Source of the DNA: Cinclus cinclus
Lineage: Eukaryota; Chordata; Aves; Passeriformes; Cinclidae
DNA: 64,000 nt
Direction: 5' to 3'
Assembly: GCF_963662255.1 (NCBI RefSeq)
Contig: NC_085052.1
Location: 5,872,807-5,936,806 of the forward strand
The notes under the pieces are model-generated. The model saw nothing but the letters and a program-made list of their open reading frames with translations. It ran no database searches and was not told the origin of the DNA. Shown here in pieces: positions 11,435 through 24,916 of this stretch (positions are counted from its first letter, which is position 1; each line of letters begins with the position of its first letter). The translations under genes were made by a program, and so were the position numbers.

Positions 11435-13290
11435 CATGGAAAGAAAGAGAAATTTGACATGTAGAGAAAGAAATCTTGTCACACCTCTAGAGTTTTAATA
11501 GAAAGACCCATGTGCATGTAAGTATTTTCTTTACTGCAGCCTGCCCAGCCACACTCTGTGTGTATCCCACAGAAGGTGTTCAGTAGCTCCACCCCTGTGG
11601 CACTGGACTGGTGAGTGTTCCATCCTGTCTCTGAGCAGCCTTGAATCAGCTTGGGGGATCCCCAGTTGGCACCTTCCTTTCTTCTGAGCTAAAACACTGC
11701 AGTACCTGTTCTGTTTCTGCCTCTGGCATTTGGTGTTCAGTGTGATTAACACAGGCCTCTCTTTCCTCAAAAAATCCCTGAGTTCAGAGGGAATCCCTTG
11801 TCAGCACATCTTTAAAGAATAGTCATGCTGCTTTTTATATGAGGTGGAATAATTTAAAATGCTGAAAATATTCCCTTAATTTATCAGCTTCAATACGTAG
11901 CCAAAGGGATATTGTGAACATATACACAGACATCTGAAATCTTACCCCATTAATGCACTGTGCAATGCCTTTAGATTGTGCACTTGTCTGTATCTTTCCT
12001 AACCTCCTGGGGGATTATTCCTGGAATTGACTACCACTGTTTGTTTGAACTGTTTATAAATTAATAAAAAAATCAATACCTGGTTGTAAATGCCAGCTAA
12101 TCACAAATAGCTTTGTACAAATTAGAGCAGGGATATAAGAAGAAAGTAAATGGACAATGCCTGTGAGGGTGAAAAAGTCAACACTCAAAGTTCATCTGCT
12201 ACCTGAATGATTTCAGAGACATTCAGCCTATTCCTGTGGTTTTGTTATTCATGAGAAATGGAAGAGGAGGAGGAGAGCTAAGCAAACATAGCCCATACAG
12301 TATGGGCAATGAATACAAAGAGCCACTAAGCCACGAGAGTAGGAACTCTGGCAGAGAAAATTGGAACACTGGAAAATTCATCATCTGGATTTCAAAATGG
12401 GAAAAAAATATTTTTTAACAAATAAATTCTAGATTGATACCTGGGAAGGAATTACCTATCAGATTCAGACTCACTGCTTTTCTACCTCAGGAAACAATTC
12501 TGGTTTACCTATGATAACTATGATATAGCTGTCCATGAGGGGGGATTCACACTTACTGTACTGTAGAGTTATTAGAAGATTGATGTATTTCCCCCCAAAA
12601 GTTACATTTGTGACACATAAAAACATTTATTTTTCTCCATATAAAGCAATTCTTCATAAAGGGAATTCCCCAGTGTTCACCTGTTCAAAGGATGACAACC
12701 AAACAGAAAATGGAAATCTATCAGCTTTGCTCCACCTCACTCAACAAGATCCCAGGGATCTGTCAGCACATTCACATTTCTGCCCAGTGTCAGTGCCTTG
12801 TAAGAAAGGTTCACTGCAGGCAGACAAATCAACAGGGTGAGGACACAGCCTGGCACTTCTGCATCACACAGTGGGGTGGACTGGTCTCCTGGAATGTCAG
12901 ATCCACTGGGAAATGAGGGATCTTCCTAAGGGATCCTATGCCTTTTGTGCTTTAGTCTGCTTGGCTCATCTCCTCATCCTGTTTTGCTACTTTGCAGTGA
13001 TTGCACCAGCAATGTGGTGCAGTAAGAAGTAGAGAGGACTAGAATACCAATACAATACAATTTCAATACTGCAAAGCAAAGTGACCCTATAGACATCCTC
13101 TGTGTCTAAAAAAGCCTATTTCCTGCTTAGAATTTTGTTAGGTTTCTTTTTGGCAAAAGCATTTTTCCCCAGTACAACTACCTGCTGAAAAGAGGCTAAT
13201 TTTTTTCCAATTGCCAGACAAGACTTGTATTCTTAATAATTTTTCTGATTGATGCAGATGTATACTCTAAAAGCCCTTCAAAGAGCATTT

Positions 13291-13350
13291 TGGTTGGTTG
13301 GTAGGTTTTGTTTGGGTTTTGTTTTGTTTGGGTTTTTGTTTGGTCGTTTT
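13291..13350. repeat. T/G-rich low-complexity tract
   Basis: GGTT units followed by gttttgtttgggttttgttttg and similar. It is the reverse-complement counterpart of the AAAC-rich tracts at 5441 and 7545. Not a telomeric array: the TTAGGG unit is absent. Confidence 0.85.
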
Positions 13351-16300
13351 TCTGTGTGCCTTTAGTTTTTTGTGGTGCTTCCATAAGGGTAAAATCCTGT
13401 CTGAACTGCTCTGGGAGCTCCTGAGCAAGACATGCACGAAACTTCAGTTCACCTGCTTTAGACTGTGAAAAGCAGTTGCAAAAGCAGATTAGAGCATCCA
13501 CAGAAGACCCTGTAAGCACATCCAAAAACTTGCTGTTTCGGATAAATTGCTGTTTTCATGTACTCCTTTTTCTCACAGCCACCATCCTTTCAGTGTGTTT
13601 GTTCTCATTTCAAATTACCAGTTGAGCCTTTCATCTCCAATACGAGGGACATTACCAAGGCATTAGTAGTTAAGCTGCTTTGTTAATTACAGCCAGGCCT
13701 CTCTTTTTCCTGCCTGTCAGTTCAGAAGCGACAACGGTGCCAAATGGGTCTCCACTTGCTCTTCAGTTCGTGTTCACACACAAATCTCTGCTGCCTGAGC
13801 TTTCCAGGTTTCCAGTTCAGGCAGAAGACCTGCCAAGGTCACCAATGTTTGGCCACACAGGTCACACACCAGAGCAGCATCTCCAGGTTGAGCTCAGCAT
13901 CCATTTAAATGGAAATTACTGGAAAGTTGTGTCTGTGTCACCATTCTCAGGTCTTCTCCAGCTCTACACATCCTGTTGTGTACATCCTGAATCCACAAAG
14001 GGGCATGATTACATTTCCTGTGCGGTTCTCTATTTCTTTCCTCATAATATCCAGTTAATTGTTTTGGCTGGGGTATGGCTTTAAGCTGATATTTCTGCAA
14101 AACTACTCACTATAAGCCTAACACTGCTCCTCATGCTTGAAGACAAACAGGACTTCGTATCAGTACGAGCAAAAATCAGTATTTTTCCATTTTCATCACA
14201 ATTCATTTATCCACATCAAATTTCAACATCAGTTCTCTTGTCCTATCACTCAAGAAGTTGATAAGGCCCTTCTTCAGGTTTTCACAACTAACCTGCATTT
14301 TTACTATCCTGGACAATCTAAGTATCCTCGGAAGATTTCACTAAGAGAATTGCATTATTGGTGACTGGTGACTGCAGGGTCTGGAAGCTCTGGGAACCAA
14401 GCAGTCACTAACCCTAAGTTATGATCCAGCAGCCCTGAAGGCAGGCACTCACCACTGCTCCATCCATCCTGAAGTCTGCTCAGATGGGAAATCTGCCAAA
14501 GTTTAGGACAGCACATTCACCAGCATATCCGTATTTAAGAGGATGGGAATTTTGGCACAACCATCTCCAGTATTTAGAAGCAAAAATAGGGGAACACAAT
14601 TCTAAATTATGATATTGCTATCACTGAGTGGATCTCTTCCAAAAGACCAGAGACAGTCTGCAGACAGTTGCATTGTTTACATTTTTAAAGAAAGCTCACA
14701 CTAAAAAAAAAAAACAAACAAAAACAAAACAAACTCTAATCTTTTGGGGCCAAATGATAGCTAAGGAAAAAAACAAAGCCAATTTATTTTTCCCTTCTGT
14801 AATTCTGTTTGTGAATAGAATGTAAATCAAGTTAGCTGGATAATTTGCTAAAACCCATGGATGCAATAATTCTTATGTTGTTCTAACAGAGAAAGAAAGT
14901 AGAAAATGTTACAGGGAGAGACAATATGCAATTATGTAGGAATACTAACACCCTAAGGGACAAATTACCAACAATGACAGTAAAATACTGCAGATTTCTC
15001 TTTGTGCTACAGTATAATTGACTTATACTTTAACAAGAAAAAACAGCTTAGCTTTGGAGAAAAATTTAAAAATACAAGCTATGAATTTGCTCTGAAGTAT
15101 AAAGTCACTTTGGGTTTTTTACTTTGCTTTACCTGCGATACTGATGGCATCCTTTCATTTTAAATTTACATATGCAACTATATTTCAGAAGACATAATTT
15201 TTTTTATCTGTTCAAGAAATCTTTAATATTTCTTAATGGTATTAATTATGCAACTTCAATTACTTAATCAAACTTAGTCAATACATTTAATGTAAACACT
15301 TTTAAAATCACATGTGGGAAGCCTCCTTTGTTGTTAAGTGGAGGAGAAATATATCTTTCTCTAATGACTCACATGAGCTGAGCCTCCAAGGGCTGTTCCT
15401 ATCCATCAACACTACACCTTGGAGAATCTGCTGCGTGGCGTGGCAGAGCACGAGTCGATGCAACCTGATAAGCAGCAATCTGCAAACACCAATCTTGGGG
15501 CAGAATAAAGACCTGAATTTGAATTTTATTGTTAACCTCAAGGAAGTTTAAGGAAGTGCAGTCAAAGTTGACTGCTCAGCACCCAAGGTACTTTTTCAGT
15601 CATATTTGCAAGGTCAACGTGATTGTTCTTCAGATTCCCTCCACCTTACTCCATAAATGCTCTGATTTTTCTAGTTTATGTAGGGTAAAGAAGTTGAGTT
15701 GTTTGTTCACAAACAAGTTTGCATTTTATGTTTAGAAGTGTGACGCTTTTATAAGCACAAGGTACCTGGATATCAACATGAGTAAGGCCTCCAAAGACTG
15801 CTTAAAATAGACAACACTGGCAAAGACAGAGCACTTTTACTCACAAATCAGTTTACAGAGTATCTTGGAATGCCTTGAGTTAGTAAAGAAAGAATAATGA
15901 GGCAACAGATTCGCAGCAGGGCAGAGCCAGGTTTGCCTTTTCTGCCTCCTTGATATTTTCAAGGACACTCCCTTTCTGAAGGATGGAAGAAGGAAGGCAA
16001 ACATATTTTACACTGTTAAAGACAATTAAGTTCAAATTAAATAGAAAGGTTTTGAACTGCAAAAATTGGTAACGATGCTATGTAATATCCAGAAGAAAAT
16101 GGAAATTAGCAGGGCTTAGCCTAACTTAGGGAGGTACAAATTGTTGAATGCAGCACTATGTTGCATAACAAGGCACACTCCCTCGCAGGAGTCCTTATAT
16201 TAATTAATGCTCTTTCCTGACTGATCACCTGACACTCCTGATTACCATTACAGTGGAGAAAATTGACAGTTTGAGCCAAACATCTCTCTGAAACATACTC

Positions 16301-17659
16301 TGTCAGCACAATTTTCAGGAAAAAGCTATTGATGATAACTCACCCATCTGGAGAGAAGTCATACTTACGTGCAGGGCAAAGATGTATTTTGATCTAAGGA
16401 GACAGAGATGCTGCAGACAGAGTCCCTATGGAGGAATTATTGTGGAAGGCACTGAGCCTAAGAGCAGAGCAAATGCAAAGCCCTGTTTAAAGCTCTGCAC
16501 ACTAGGCAGTGTAACAGGAGACCCATGGTCCATCACAGCTACTCTTCTATGTGAACATCAGCCTTCAGCCTTGTTCAGGGGACAGTGAACTTGATTTTGC
16601 TACATCTCACACAGGAAACAGGTCATTCTGAATGCTCCATATTCCCTTTCTCCTGCACAGTCACAGTGAGTGGGTGGTAATTCCCAGTCTACTGCACTGA
16701 GAAATATTCACAGACACTGCAGTTTCAGATGGAGTTATAAACCAAGTACAAGAAAGCAGTGAGTATGCACGTGAGACCTGAATTGTCACGGACTCTCTTC
16801 TACCTGACTTAAACCATCAATCACACCTGATCCCAGACCTCCCAGTTTCTCCTTCATAGGTCCTTAGGGATTGTTCTATGGACTGCCACAGCCAGAGTAA
16901 GTGCAAAAATATTTCAGATCTCAAGATGTCAATTGTAGAACATCCCATGCTGCAAATACTTCTGTTAGCACCCAAAATACCTCTGTTAGAACCTTGCACA
17001 AACAGAAGGTACTTTGTCCTGCTCACAGTTATGCCATTACTCTACTGTGTAATGTACACTCAGGGTGGCTGCAGAGTAACAAAGCTTTGAAATGATATCA
17101 GAAATTTGGTTACAGATGTAGCTGTGAGTGATCTGAACACTGAAACAGCTTACCTGCTCTCTGAGGAGAGAGTTAGCGTTTGGTCAGTCAAACTAATTTC
17201 ATTTCTTCACTTCCCCTCACCAAGGCTTTAATGGGCCGGGGAGGCTGGAAGAGATTTGACAGAGACAGTAAGTGAGCAAACTCACAGCTGCTGCTGTCTA
17301 TGAGGACAATAAGCATTTTCTCCTCTGGCTTGCCTATTCAGTTTAGTCAATATGCTCTTCCTCAGGCATGGAGAGAGATCATAGTCTGATAGCAGCAGAC
17401 ACAGCATCTGAGAGCAGATCAGAGGCAAGAAGAAAGTGATAGAGGTGACTTCTTCAGAGCATAAGTAGTTCTCCTGTAACAATTAAGCCCTTATCAGGTT
17501 CAGGTACCTTCTCTCTGCCTTTGACCTTAAGCCCCAATGAGATAAGATTTGATGACTGTCCCCACAGCTGAGCAGGATGTTTACTTGTTACATTACATAT
17601 GCACTGCATATGCATCCTCTGGAGCTCCAAATCATTATACAAATGCTAATAATCAATTA
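13351..17659. other. Non-coding stretch
   Basis: Unique AT-rich sequence with an A-rich interval at 14703-14734 (AAAC type) and a perfect palindromic patch at 17596-17614. The longest plus-strand frame (about 134 codons, 13680-14084) has no recognised domain and no splice context. No gene is supported. Confidence 0.45.
17596..17614. repeat. Palindromic ATGCAT/CATATG patch
   Basis: The arms catatgca and tgcatatg flank a single c (17596-17612), and tgcatatgca at 17605-17614 is itself a perfect 10-bp palindrome. It contains E-box-like CATATG and octamer-like ATGCATAT words. It could be a dimeric transcription-factor site, but no function can be shown from sequence alone. Confidence 0.5.
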
Positions 17660-17800
17660 AAGTCTCACAAGTCCTGAGATTAGAAAGGGTTATTATCTTC
17701 ATTTTACAGATAGGGAAAAAAAAAAAAGAAGCTTTGAAAGGTTACATGATTTTTTCCAGAGGTCACGTGGGTTGTGATATACAAAGGGCTCCTGAGTATC
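17660..17800 (-). mobile_element. MIR-like ancient SINE relic (CORE-SINE family)
   Basis: The phrase 'tctcacaagtcctgagattag..ggttattatcttcattttacagataggg', then 'gaagctttgaaaggttacatga', then 'ccagaggtcacgtggg', follows the reverse complement of the MIR consensus block by block (TTATTATCCCCATTTTACAGATGAGG, AGAGGTTAAGTGACTTGCCC, AAGGTCACACAG). The 12-A insertion after 'taggg' is secondary. Known biology: MIR-type copies persist in amniote genomes and have long been inactive. Confidence 0.75.
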
Positions 17801-19654
17801 CAGGCTGCTCACAGGGACTCCCACACTTCAGTGTTTAAGGCCTGGGACAAGCCCTGATCAAGAGTTGAACTGATCTCTTAATATGCTGTGCACCTCGCTG
17901 TAAGTCAGAAGATTAATGCTGATTTAGTTATATTCAACATGTTTAGTACCATTTCATAGTCTAACACTGACGATGAGCGTCTGAAACTTCTGTTTTTCCA
18001 TCCTCTTAGTTTTGTGAGACATTAAAATCTCCTTACCACCTGGTTAAACTGGCAAATACCAGCTTAAACACCTGTGTTCCTGATGCATCTATTAATATCA
18101 CAGCATGCAGCACATGCCAGGTGCATTACTTTGAGAGGCCTGGGATAGGGACTCAGTCTAAAATGATGCTGGTCTCATTAAGAACCATGTTTCCCTCTTT
18201 CTCACTGTGTTCCTCTAATCTTCTTACAAGGCAAACAAGCCAGGTGTTTTGTGAGTACTTGTGAAAATACTGTACTTTGAATAATACAGCTTCAGATGTT
18301 CTTAGACTGAGTTTTTGCAATTATGTTATTCTTTGTGTGATGCACAGTTTGAAAAGGCCACCTGAGAATAAAATATTGCTCTGTTCCTCCTTCACATAAC
18401 CTAAAGAGTAATAATGATTTTGTTCATAAAACATTTCAAACACACAGAGCAGTAGTGCAGGCTTTAGTAACTCTTGGTTACATCTTAAGAAATGCTTTTC
18501 TATACATACAGGCTGTACTTTCACAGAAAAGACAAATTAATTTTAAGGGAAATATGCAAAGAATTCGAGGTGGGAAGGAATTATGTGACAAACAAAGCTT
18601 CTGTGAGTGACTTGTCACTCCAGAATGAGGTTAAAGGCTGCCCAAAAGTTGTGTGAATACAGCACTAAGTCTCTCATTTTAGAAACATTGTTGGATAACA
18701 GGAGCAGATTCCAGACTAATACAGCTGCACACCCCTCTATCACACAGCCACCAATTCCTAGCAAATTCTGCAATATAGTGACAGTAATGGAAAGCAAAAT
18801 GATCTCTAAATAATGGTTTAAGATGGTTACTTGATAAAGGGCACCGCAATAATTATGATCAATGGAGCATGGATTCAATATATATTGCCCATTTAGATGC
18901 ACCAGATTAGCTTAACAGCTTTCTTTAATGTTCTGAGTATTTGGTGGGTGTGTGTGGTTGTGCATGTGTATATGAGAGGGACAGCACTGCACATTTTTGG
19001 TGTTTTCCTCATTACTTAAAATTTATCAATGCAGCAGCTGAGCACCTTGCTGCATGGAAAAGCAAACTGGGAGAGTTAAACTACCAGTTGCAAAGACAAA
19101 GTAACAAGAGTTGTAGGTGTTTGGTGGTGGTTTTTTTCCCCCTTTTTTTTTTTTGTGGATACAATACTTGCAGAAATAGTATTTTTTTCCTTTTAAAAAC
19201 AACACCCACACAGAGAAAGAAGGGGATTGAAAAAAATTTGGAGCAGGACTAAGTGGCTCTTGGTTCCTCCAGACATGCTGAAACACAATGAAGGTTTGAG
19301 AAGAAACAGAGGCAGTGATGGGCTCTGACTCATACAGGGAGGGCCTAGGGAGGCACTGCAGATTCCAAAGTTTCTAGGAATTGTATTTCTTCACAAAATA
19401 TAAGTTTCTGAGCTAAAACTCACTGCTGATTTTCAGAGCCCAAAAGGAGGGGTTAAATGATTACCTCTAGGACAGTTTCACTGCCTGAATGTCTTGCCCT
19501 CTGAACTTCCAAGGACGGTCATCCGTGGGCTCCAGCATTCCATGGAGCTGAGAGTGGGGCTGGATCATGAGGCAGAATATGCTTTGCCTCAACATAATTT
19601 AGTGAATGAGCCCTTTCTGCTGCCCATTGGCCATGTCAGAGCAGTAGAAATGGC
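17801..19654. other. Non-coding stretch
   Basis: Unique AT-rich DNA. A T run at 19141-19154 follows a G/T-rich patch. No gene or named repeat is seen. Confidence 0.45.
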
Positions 19655-19824
19655 TCTCACATTTTAAGAAGGTGCAGAGAAAATTATCCATAATTTTGGT
19701 TGAGAAACGGAGGCACAAGAGGGACGAAATTTTTCCAGAAACACTCAGGAACTGGTTTTGCTGGAAACAGATGGCTGAGTTCCCACTGTCAGTCTCATGC
19801 TAACCACTGGCATATGCTGCCTCT
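19655..19824 (-). mobile_element. MIR-like ancient SINE relic including tRNA-derived head
   Basis: This is the best preserved of the three MIR-like copies. The order is 'attatccataattttggttgagaaacggaggcacaagaggg', 'ttttccagaaacactcaggaactgg', 'tggctgagttcccactgtcagtctcatgctaaccactggcatatgctgcc'. It corresponds to the reverse complement of MIR from its central core (GATGAGGAAACTGAGGCACAGAGAGG) through the tRNA-like 5' end (CTCTTAACCACTA..). It is therefore inserted in minus orientation. Divergence is high, as expected for an element older than the bird radiation. Confidence 0.8.
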
Positions 19825-22800
19825 CATTATGCAATGAAATAACTATCAGATGAGGTTTGGTTCCACACTGAACAATGACATAATTTTTGTGTCCTAGCTT
19901 TGACAAATTTGGGATTGTATTTTGACAGAACACAGAAGTACAATGGCAGATGTCACAGTCTCTATTAGACCTCAGTGACTAAAGAAGCAAAGCTATTTTT
20001 GAATTGTAGACTGAAGGCAAAATCTAATTATGAGCTCTCCTAAATGTATATATGAAATAAAAGCCAAACAAAAAAATTATTTTTCATGTAGATAAGTTCA
20101 AGGATCATGACAGAGGACCAACATAATGATTTTATTTCGCAGGTACTACAGCACAGGGTTTGGATGAACCCTAATGCTGAATTTTGGGAATCTAGTTTGG
20201 CAGAAGCCCCTCGTGGCATTCAGTCCAGAATAATGGGCAAAGCAAATGAACATTAAATTCAATGCTTTAACTGTAGCACCACACACAGGCTCTGTTGTGT
20301 GAAAAAACATGGCAATTGGTGAAATGATAGTAATGTGTGATATACAAATATTTTGGGTGAAATATATAATCAGTTAATTGGTTTATTAAATTATAAAACT
20401 TTTGTTTGCCTGAAAGAGCAATAAAACTAACTGACTAAATGAATATTCGCCCCTTTGAAGACTTCTTACATTAATTATGTTTATGCATCACTTGCAGCAG
20501 TAATGTTAGACAAAGGAAGCTTTATCTTTATATGCCATAGCTACATTGTATTGTGGTACAAATGATGGCACCGACTTTGTGTCTACATAATTACTGAAAT
20601 CTTATCCCTTTTGTGTTTGCACATCATTTTCAGTTTTTTGGAATAGTTAAACTCCATTTTACTTTTTAATAACATTTTAGAAATCATTCTGATTCAGGTA
20701 AACAGAATTTGATTGCTTTGATGGATTGAAAATGGTTAGCTCAGCCAGAGCTTATTTGATTTGTTTCTTCAGGGATTACAAAGAATAGGATTTTATCTAT
20801 GAACTGACAAAAGAGGCAATCTCTGCATTTTTGCCTATGAAATAGGAGATCCACTAAGCCATTGCTCCTTCACATAGTGAATGTATTAGTCACGGGGTTG
20901 CTTTTTATTCATTTTCAAAGTTTTTATTCCACATTGTATGGGGTGTCAAGCTCCTTTGTTCTTAAAAAAAAATTAATCTGGAAAAATAATACTGTCAAAT
21001 AGAGTTTGGGGAGATTCAGTAGCCCATTAGATTTAAAGTAGATTTTAAAAACAAACAAACTCTTTGTCACCAGTGACGGACATCTTAGACAAATGCTCTT
21101 CAACTAATGCCATGGATTTGAAAGCCTGAAGTACCTGAATGCTGATTACCTGGCAAAGTTCAGGCTGAGAGTTCTCCTGTGGGTTTCCCAGGAACTCAGT
21201 CCCTGACCCAGTCAGATTATGTGGCTTTCCTGGTACTGCTCTTCATTTTATCCTGTGTGACATGACATTTGCAAAGCAGACAGCAGCAAGAAAATGTCAA
21301 TATACGTTATAGAGATGATACAAGACACCCTGAATAATGTGTTTGGAATTGTTCTTTCACTGGCTGGTGCATTCACTGTGTCTCTTCAGAGGTGTTGCTG
21401 ATGCCTGGGGCCTTGTGCCTGCTGGGTTTGGTTCATAGTGAAGAGATTGTAGCTTGATACACAGAAAAACACTGGTTTTTTTCAGTGAATTTGTAATTTA
21501 CAAGCTCAGTGTTCATCTCACACTGGAAAAATGGTCTGCAGGCAGGTATTGGAGGATGCAAACTGAACACACTTATGTCCAACAACTCTTGATTTTTTTC
21601 AGTCTTTCTCCCTTTATTTCTCTTTGGGCTAGCAAAGAGAGAGAGGTTTTATCCTTCAATGTGTAAAATGTTTAAGTACAAACTCAGTTTTCAATAAGAA
21701 TTAAACACTTGGTTAAAACAGAACTTTCTGCAGTCTGGTACCTTGTCTCCTGACTGCTTCCAGATCTCATCCTCATGCTCTGACTATTGGAACACAGCAG
21801 GATTTCCTATGTACACTTAAAAGTTCCATTAAGTTCTGCATCCTACACAGTCAACCCTTAAAAAGTCCCTTAACAATAATAACTTGCTGTTCTTTCTCAA
21901 AATTCCCATTTATGCCCAGACATTATGGGAACTGTACAGAATGCAACGTTTGTATTATCCCTGTAAAGTGTGAGATTTTAGATTTGCTCTGTAAAATTTA
22001 ACAGTTAGTTTTCAAGTGCCCCAGATTAGAAGAATAGCTAGTGAAAATCAGGCTTGACCAATTTTCTCCTTTGGTTTGCACCATCTGGAGATTTGGCCCA
22101 GCATGGGGTTGTTTCTCTTCCTTTTAATACACAAATATAGGACAAGCTACTGATTTTGTTAATTCAGATTCTGATAATTCAGGTTCTGGAAGAAAGCTTT
22201 GAGGTTTATGCACTGAACTGATCTAGGAAAGCTCAGCTGTACTAAAGCGTCCCTGCACCCACAGCTCTAACCTGGGCAATTCCTTGCATCTTAATATCCC
22301 CAGAGATGACACAGGATGGTGTGTGCTTCAGAAAAAAATGCAAAGAGTCCCAACACACCCAAGGCTGTTGTTCTGTTTTATTTCAGTAAAACAGGAATGC
22401 TCTCTTTCAAGGGTTAAGCATAAATAACTCTAATTTTTTTGAGGAATACTAATTCTTGTGCTTAAAGAAGATAATTGTTTCACATATAACACATTTTTAT
22501 AATTAGGTGTCCCTTTTTTGCTGATTTATGAATTATTTTAGCTTTAACTAGTCCATGTTTCTGACGGCAAAAAAGATAATCCATGCTTCCATGTGAGCTT
22601 CAAAGAAATGCTGATTATCTGCTGGGGCTGATCCCAAGCCCTGGCAGCAGCAAACTGGAGGAGGAAAACAATGTTCTGATTAAAATTATTGAAAACCTCC
22701 TCAGGTCACTGGGGTAGCACTCAGAGCCCTTAACAACCTCTCTGACATTGAACTTCCCCAAAAACTTGTGGCCAGACTTTGCCTTTCCCATTTTTACCGT

Positions 22801-24689
22801 GATCTGGGGAAGGCACCTGCCTCTGTCCAACCCTGTGCTGTTCAACAGCACCTCTCCCATTCTCCCACTCCTCCCACACTGCTCCGTTCACAGGCAGGGA
22901 GAGATTCACCACGAAAGAGTTAAAACCAGTTGCCCTTTGAAAGCAACAGGCACTTTCTGCTGTTTTACAAGGCCAGGTGAGCTCATTCATGAACATCAGA
23001 CAGTTCATTGCCAGCGCTCTGAACTCCCTCTGCTTTAACCTGAGATCTGAGTTGCAAACGTCTTGGGCTTAATCCTGTATTTAATTAAGTGAAGGTCAGG
23101 AGGAGGGTCAACTAGACTACTGAACTTAATCCAAGACCCACAGGTTATACAATAGCTGCTTTGGGGAGGTATAATTGTAGATAGGAATTGAGACAAGAAA
23201 AGACAATATAATTGAACAAGTTATACGATAAAGGAGGGGGAAAGCAGGATTAATTTTTTTTCAGACTGTGTGGCACTGGATGTATTTTCAAGAATAGCCA
23301 CTAGATAGCAGAACAGGCATGATGCTCTGAGAGTTTCCTGGGCCAAATGCAAGACAAACAGTGACTTGGTCCCAACAAATACAGCGTGTGTGACTGTTCA
23401 GGTGGTGCCACTGTTTCACAGGAGAGAAGGATTTTTAAGATGCTATTTCATTATGCTGCTTCCTGCTTCTCTGATCTTTGAGCACTATTCTTCCAGCATG
23501 TGAAAAGGGAGCCAATTTCCTGAACAAGCAATCAACCCTGACTTTTGTTCTAGGGAAGACTTTATGAGTGAGCTGATCATTTGCTGAGGTCAGGGAGCAC
23601 CAGCTCCCTGGAAGTCAGCCCACAAAAATGTTCTTCTTATACTCAGAACTGGAGAGAAAGCATCTTTAAACAGCTCGTACAAAGAACTGAAGTGGGTTTC
23701 CCCCAACTGCATCTCTGATGCAGCAATAAAAAGCTGCAATAGCATTGCATGGGTACAGTAATCTCAGTCTTGCTATGGAAGTTCCATTCGTGACCTTGCT
23801 GAGTTTGAATCTGTGCAAACACTCTCCTTCAAGATTTAAATTACAATAACCTTTTCTAGATCAAAACATTTTGGAGCATCGATTGATGGATTCATGCAGA
23901 CCCCAAACAGATCTTCAGGAGAGTGCTGGAATTCAGAGGAATAAAAAAAGCCCCCAGAGCTTTTCCAGTGTTCCAGGTTTTGCACTGCACTGTAGCAGCC
24001 TCATGTGATGACTCAAATCCTCATTTCTAATTCCTGTGCAGCCAGACCTGCTTGGGAAAGTCTAGAACTTAATTATGTAAAAACATTCCAAGATACCAAT
24101 AGTAATTGATCCTCATTACAGATTCAATTTGTCTGCAATTGTTTTAACTAAATAACGGAGCTGTTTTTTTCAGTTATAGCAGATGAGGGAAGGGGGGCGT
24201 GGAGACTTAAACAAGGATACACTTTCCAACTCACTGCCTCAAGGGGAAAACAAGATTTTTCCAGGGAAAAAAATGTTTTAAAGTAATTAGCTCCTGAGCT
24301 ATTCTCAGCCTGCTGCGAATTTTTATGCCAGTGCTGTTAGACTGTTGAAAATATGATTTCCTAGTTTATCTTCCAAAATTTTAACTTTGATGTGCAAGTA
24401 GTATTGAGGAGAAGGAACTAATTATGAATCTGTAGCCATATATACACATGCATGTATGTTCCCAGATATTTTAACCTGTCTCTTGCAAGAACTGAACCTC
24501 TTGTGCTCAGTGAAAGAATGAGCTATAATTCACTGCACTTTAATATTTTTTTAATATTTTATCTGTTTAAAAATGAAAATTAAAAAAAAAACAAAGAAGA
24601 TAATCTTGTTTCAAGGAGCTGTTCAGTGAATAAGGGACCTGGTGGTTCTCAAGAGAATCAGCTTTCAATGCTCCCCCATTGTCTGATTC
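19825..24689. other. Non-coding stretch
   Basis: Nearly 5 kb of unique AT-rich sequence. A GC-richer patch at 22615-23040 has short frames on both strands but no recognised product. The phrase 'gggcttaatcctg' at about 23065 is reminiscent of old amniote repeats but is too short to call. No gene is supported. Confidence 0.45.
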
Positions 24690-24815
24690 TGAACTAGGTG
24701 CATTTGCTGTCTCAACCTCAACCTCCTGGTTTGCAAATTGGGGATAATAATGCTGAACACATTTTCAAAATGCTTGGTAGTGGAGCTGGAATAAGACCAA
24801 ATGCTCTTAGTTGAT
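24690..24815 (+). mobile_element. MIR-like ancient SINE relic
   Basis: The segment 'ctgtctcaacctcaacctcctggtttgcaaattggggataataatgctgaacaca..', then 'aatgcttggtagtgg', matches the forward MIR core (CTCTGTGCCTCAGTTTCCCCATCTGTAAAATGGGGATAATAATA..) and the following 'AAGCGCTTAGAA' block. Opposite orientation to the copies at 17.66 and 19.66 kb. The 5' tRNA-like head is not recognisable. Confidence 0.65.
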
Positions 24816-24842
24816 ATGAATCATGTAACTCTATCTAAAAAG

Positions 24843-24858
24843 AAAAAAAAAAAAAAAA
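24843..24858. repeat. Poly(A) tract, 16 A
   Basis: A homopolymer of 16 A preceded by 'aaaaag', about 30 bp beyond the MIR-like relic. It could be an unrelated A expansion. Confidence 0.85.
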
Positions 24859-24916
24859 TATTGTGCTGGACCCTCTTGAGTCTCCAGTGCCCTCAGTGCT
24901 GAGCTGCAGACACTGT

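Larger units (their letters stand above)
9206..13290. other. Non-coding stretch
   Basis: About 4 kb of unique AT-rich sequence with no recognisable gene or transposon. The only structure is the cluster of three small tandem duplications at 11075-11434, listed separately. The stretch around 10550-10810 has a homeobox-site-like texture, but conservation cannot be judged from one sequence. Confidence 0.45.

Noticed and set aside
13291..13350. Possible interstitial telomeric repeat
   Set aside because: It is G/T-rich but has no TTAGGG units.
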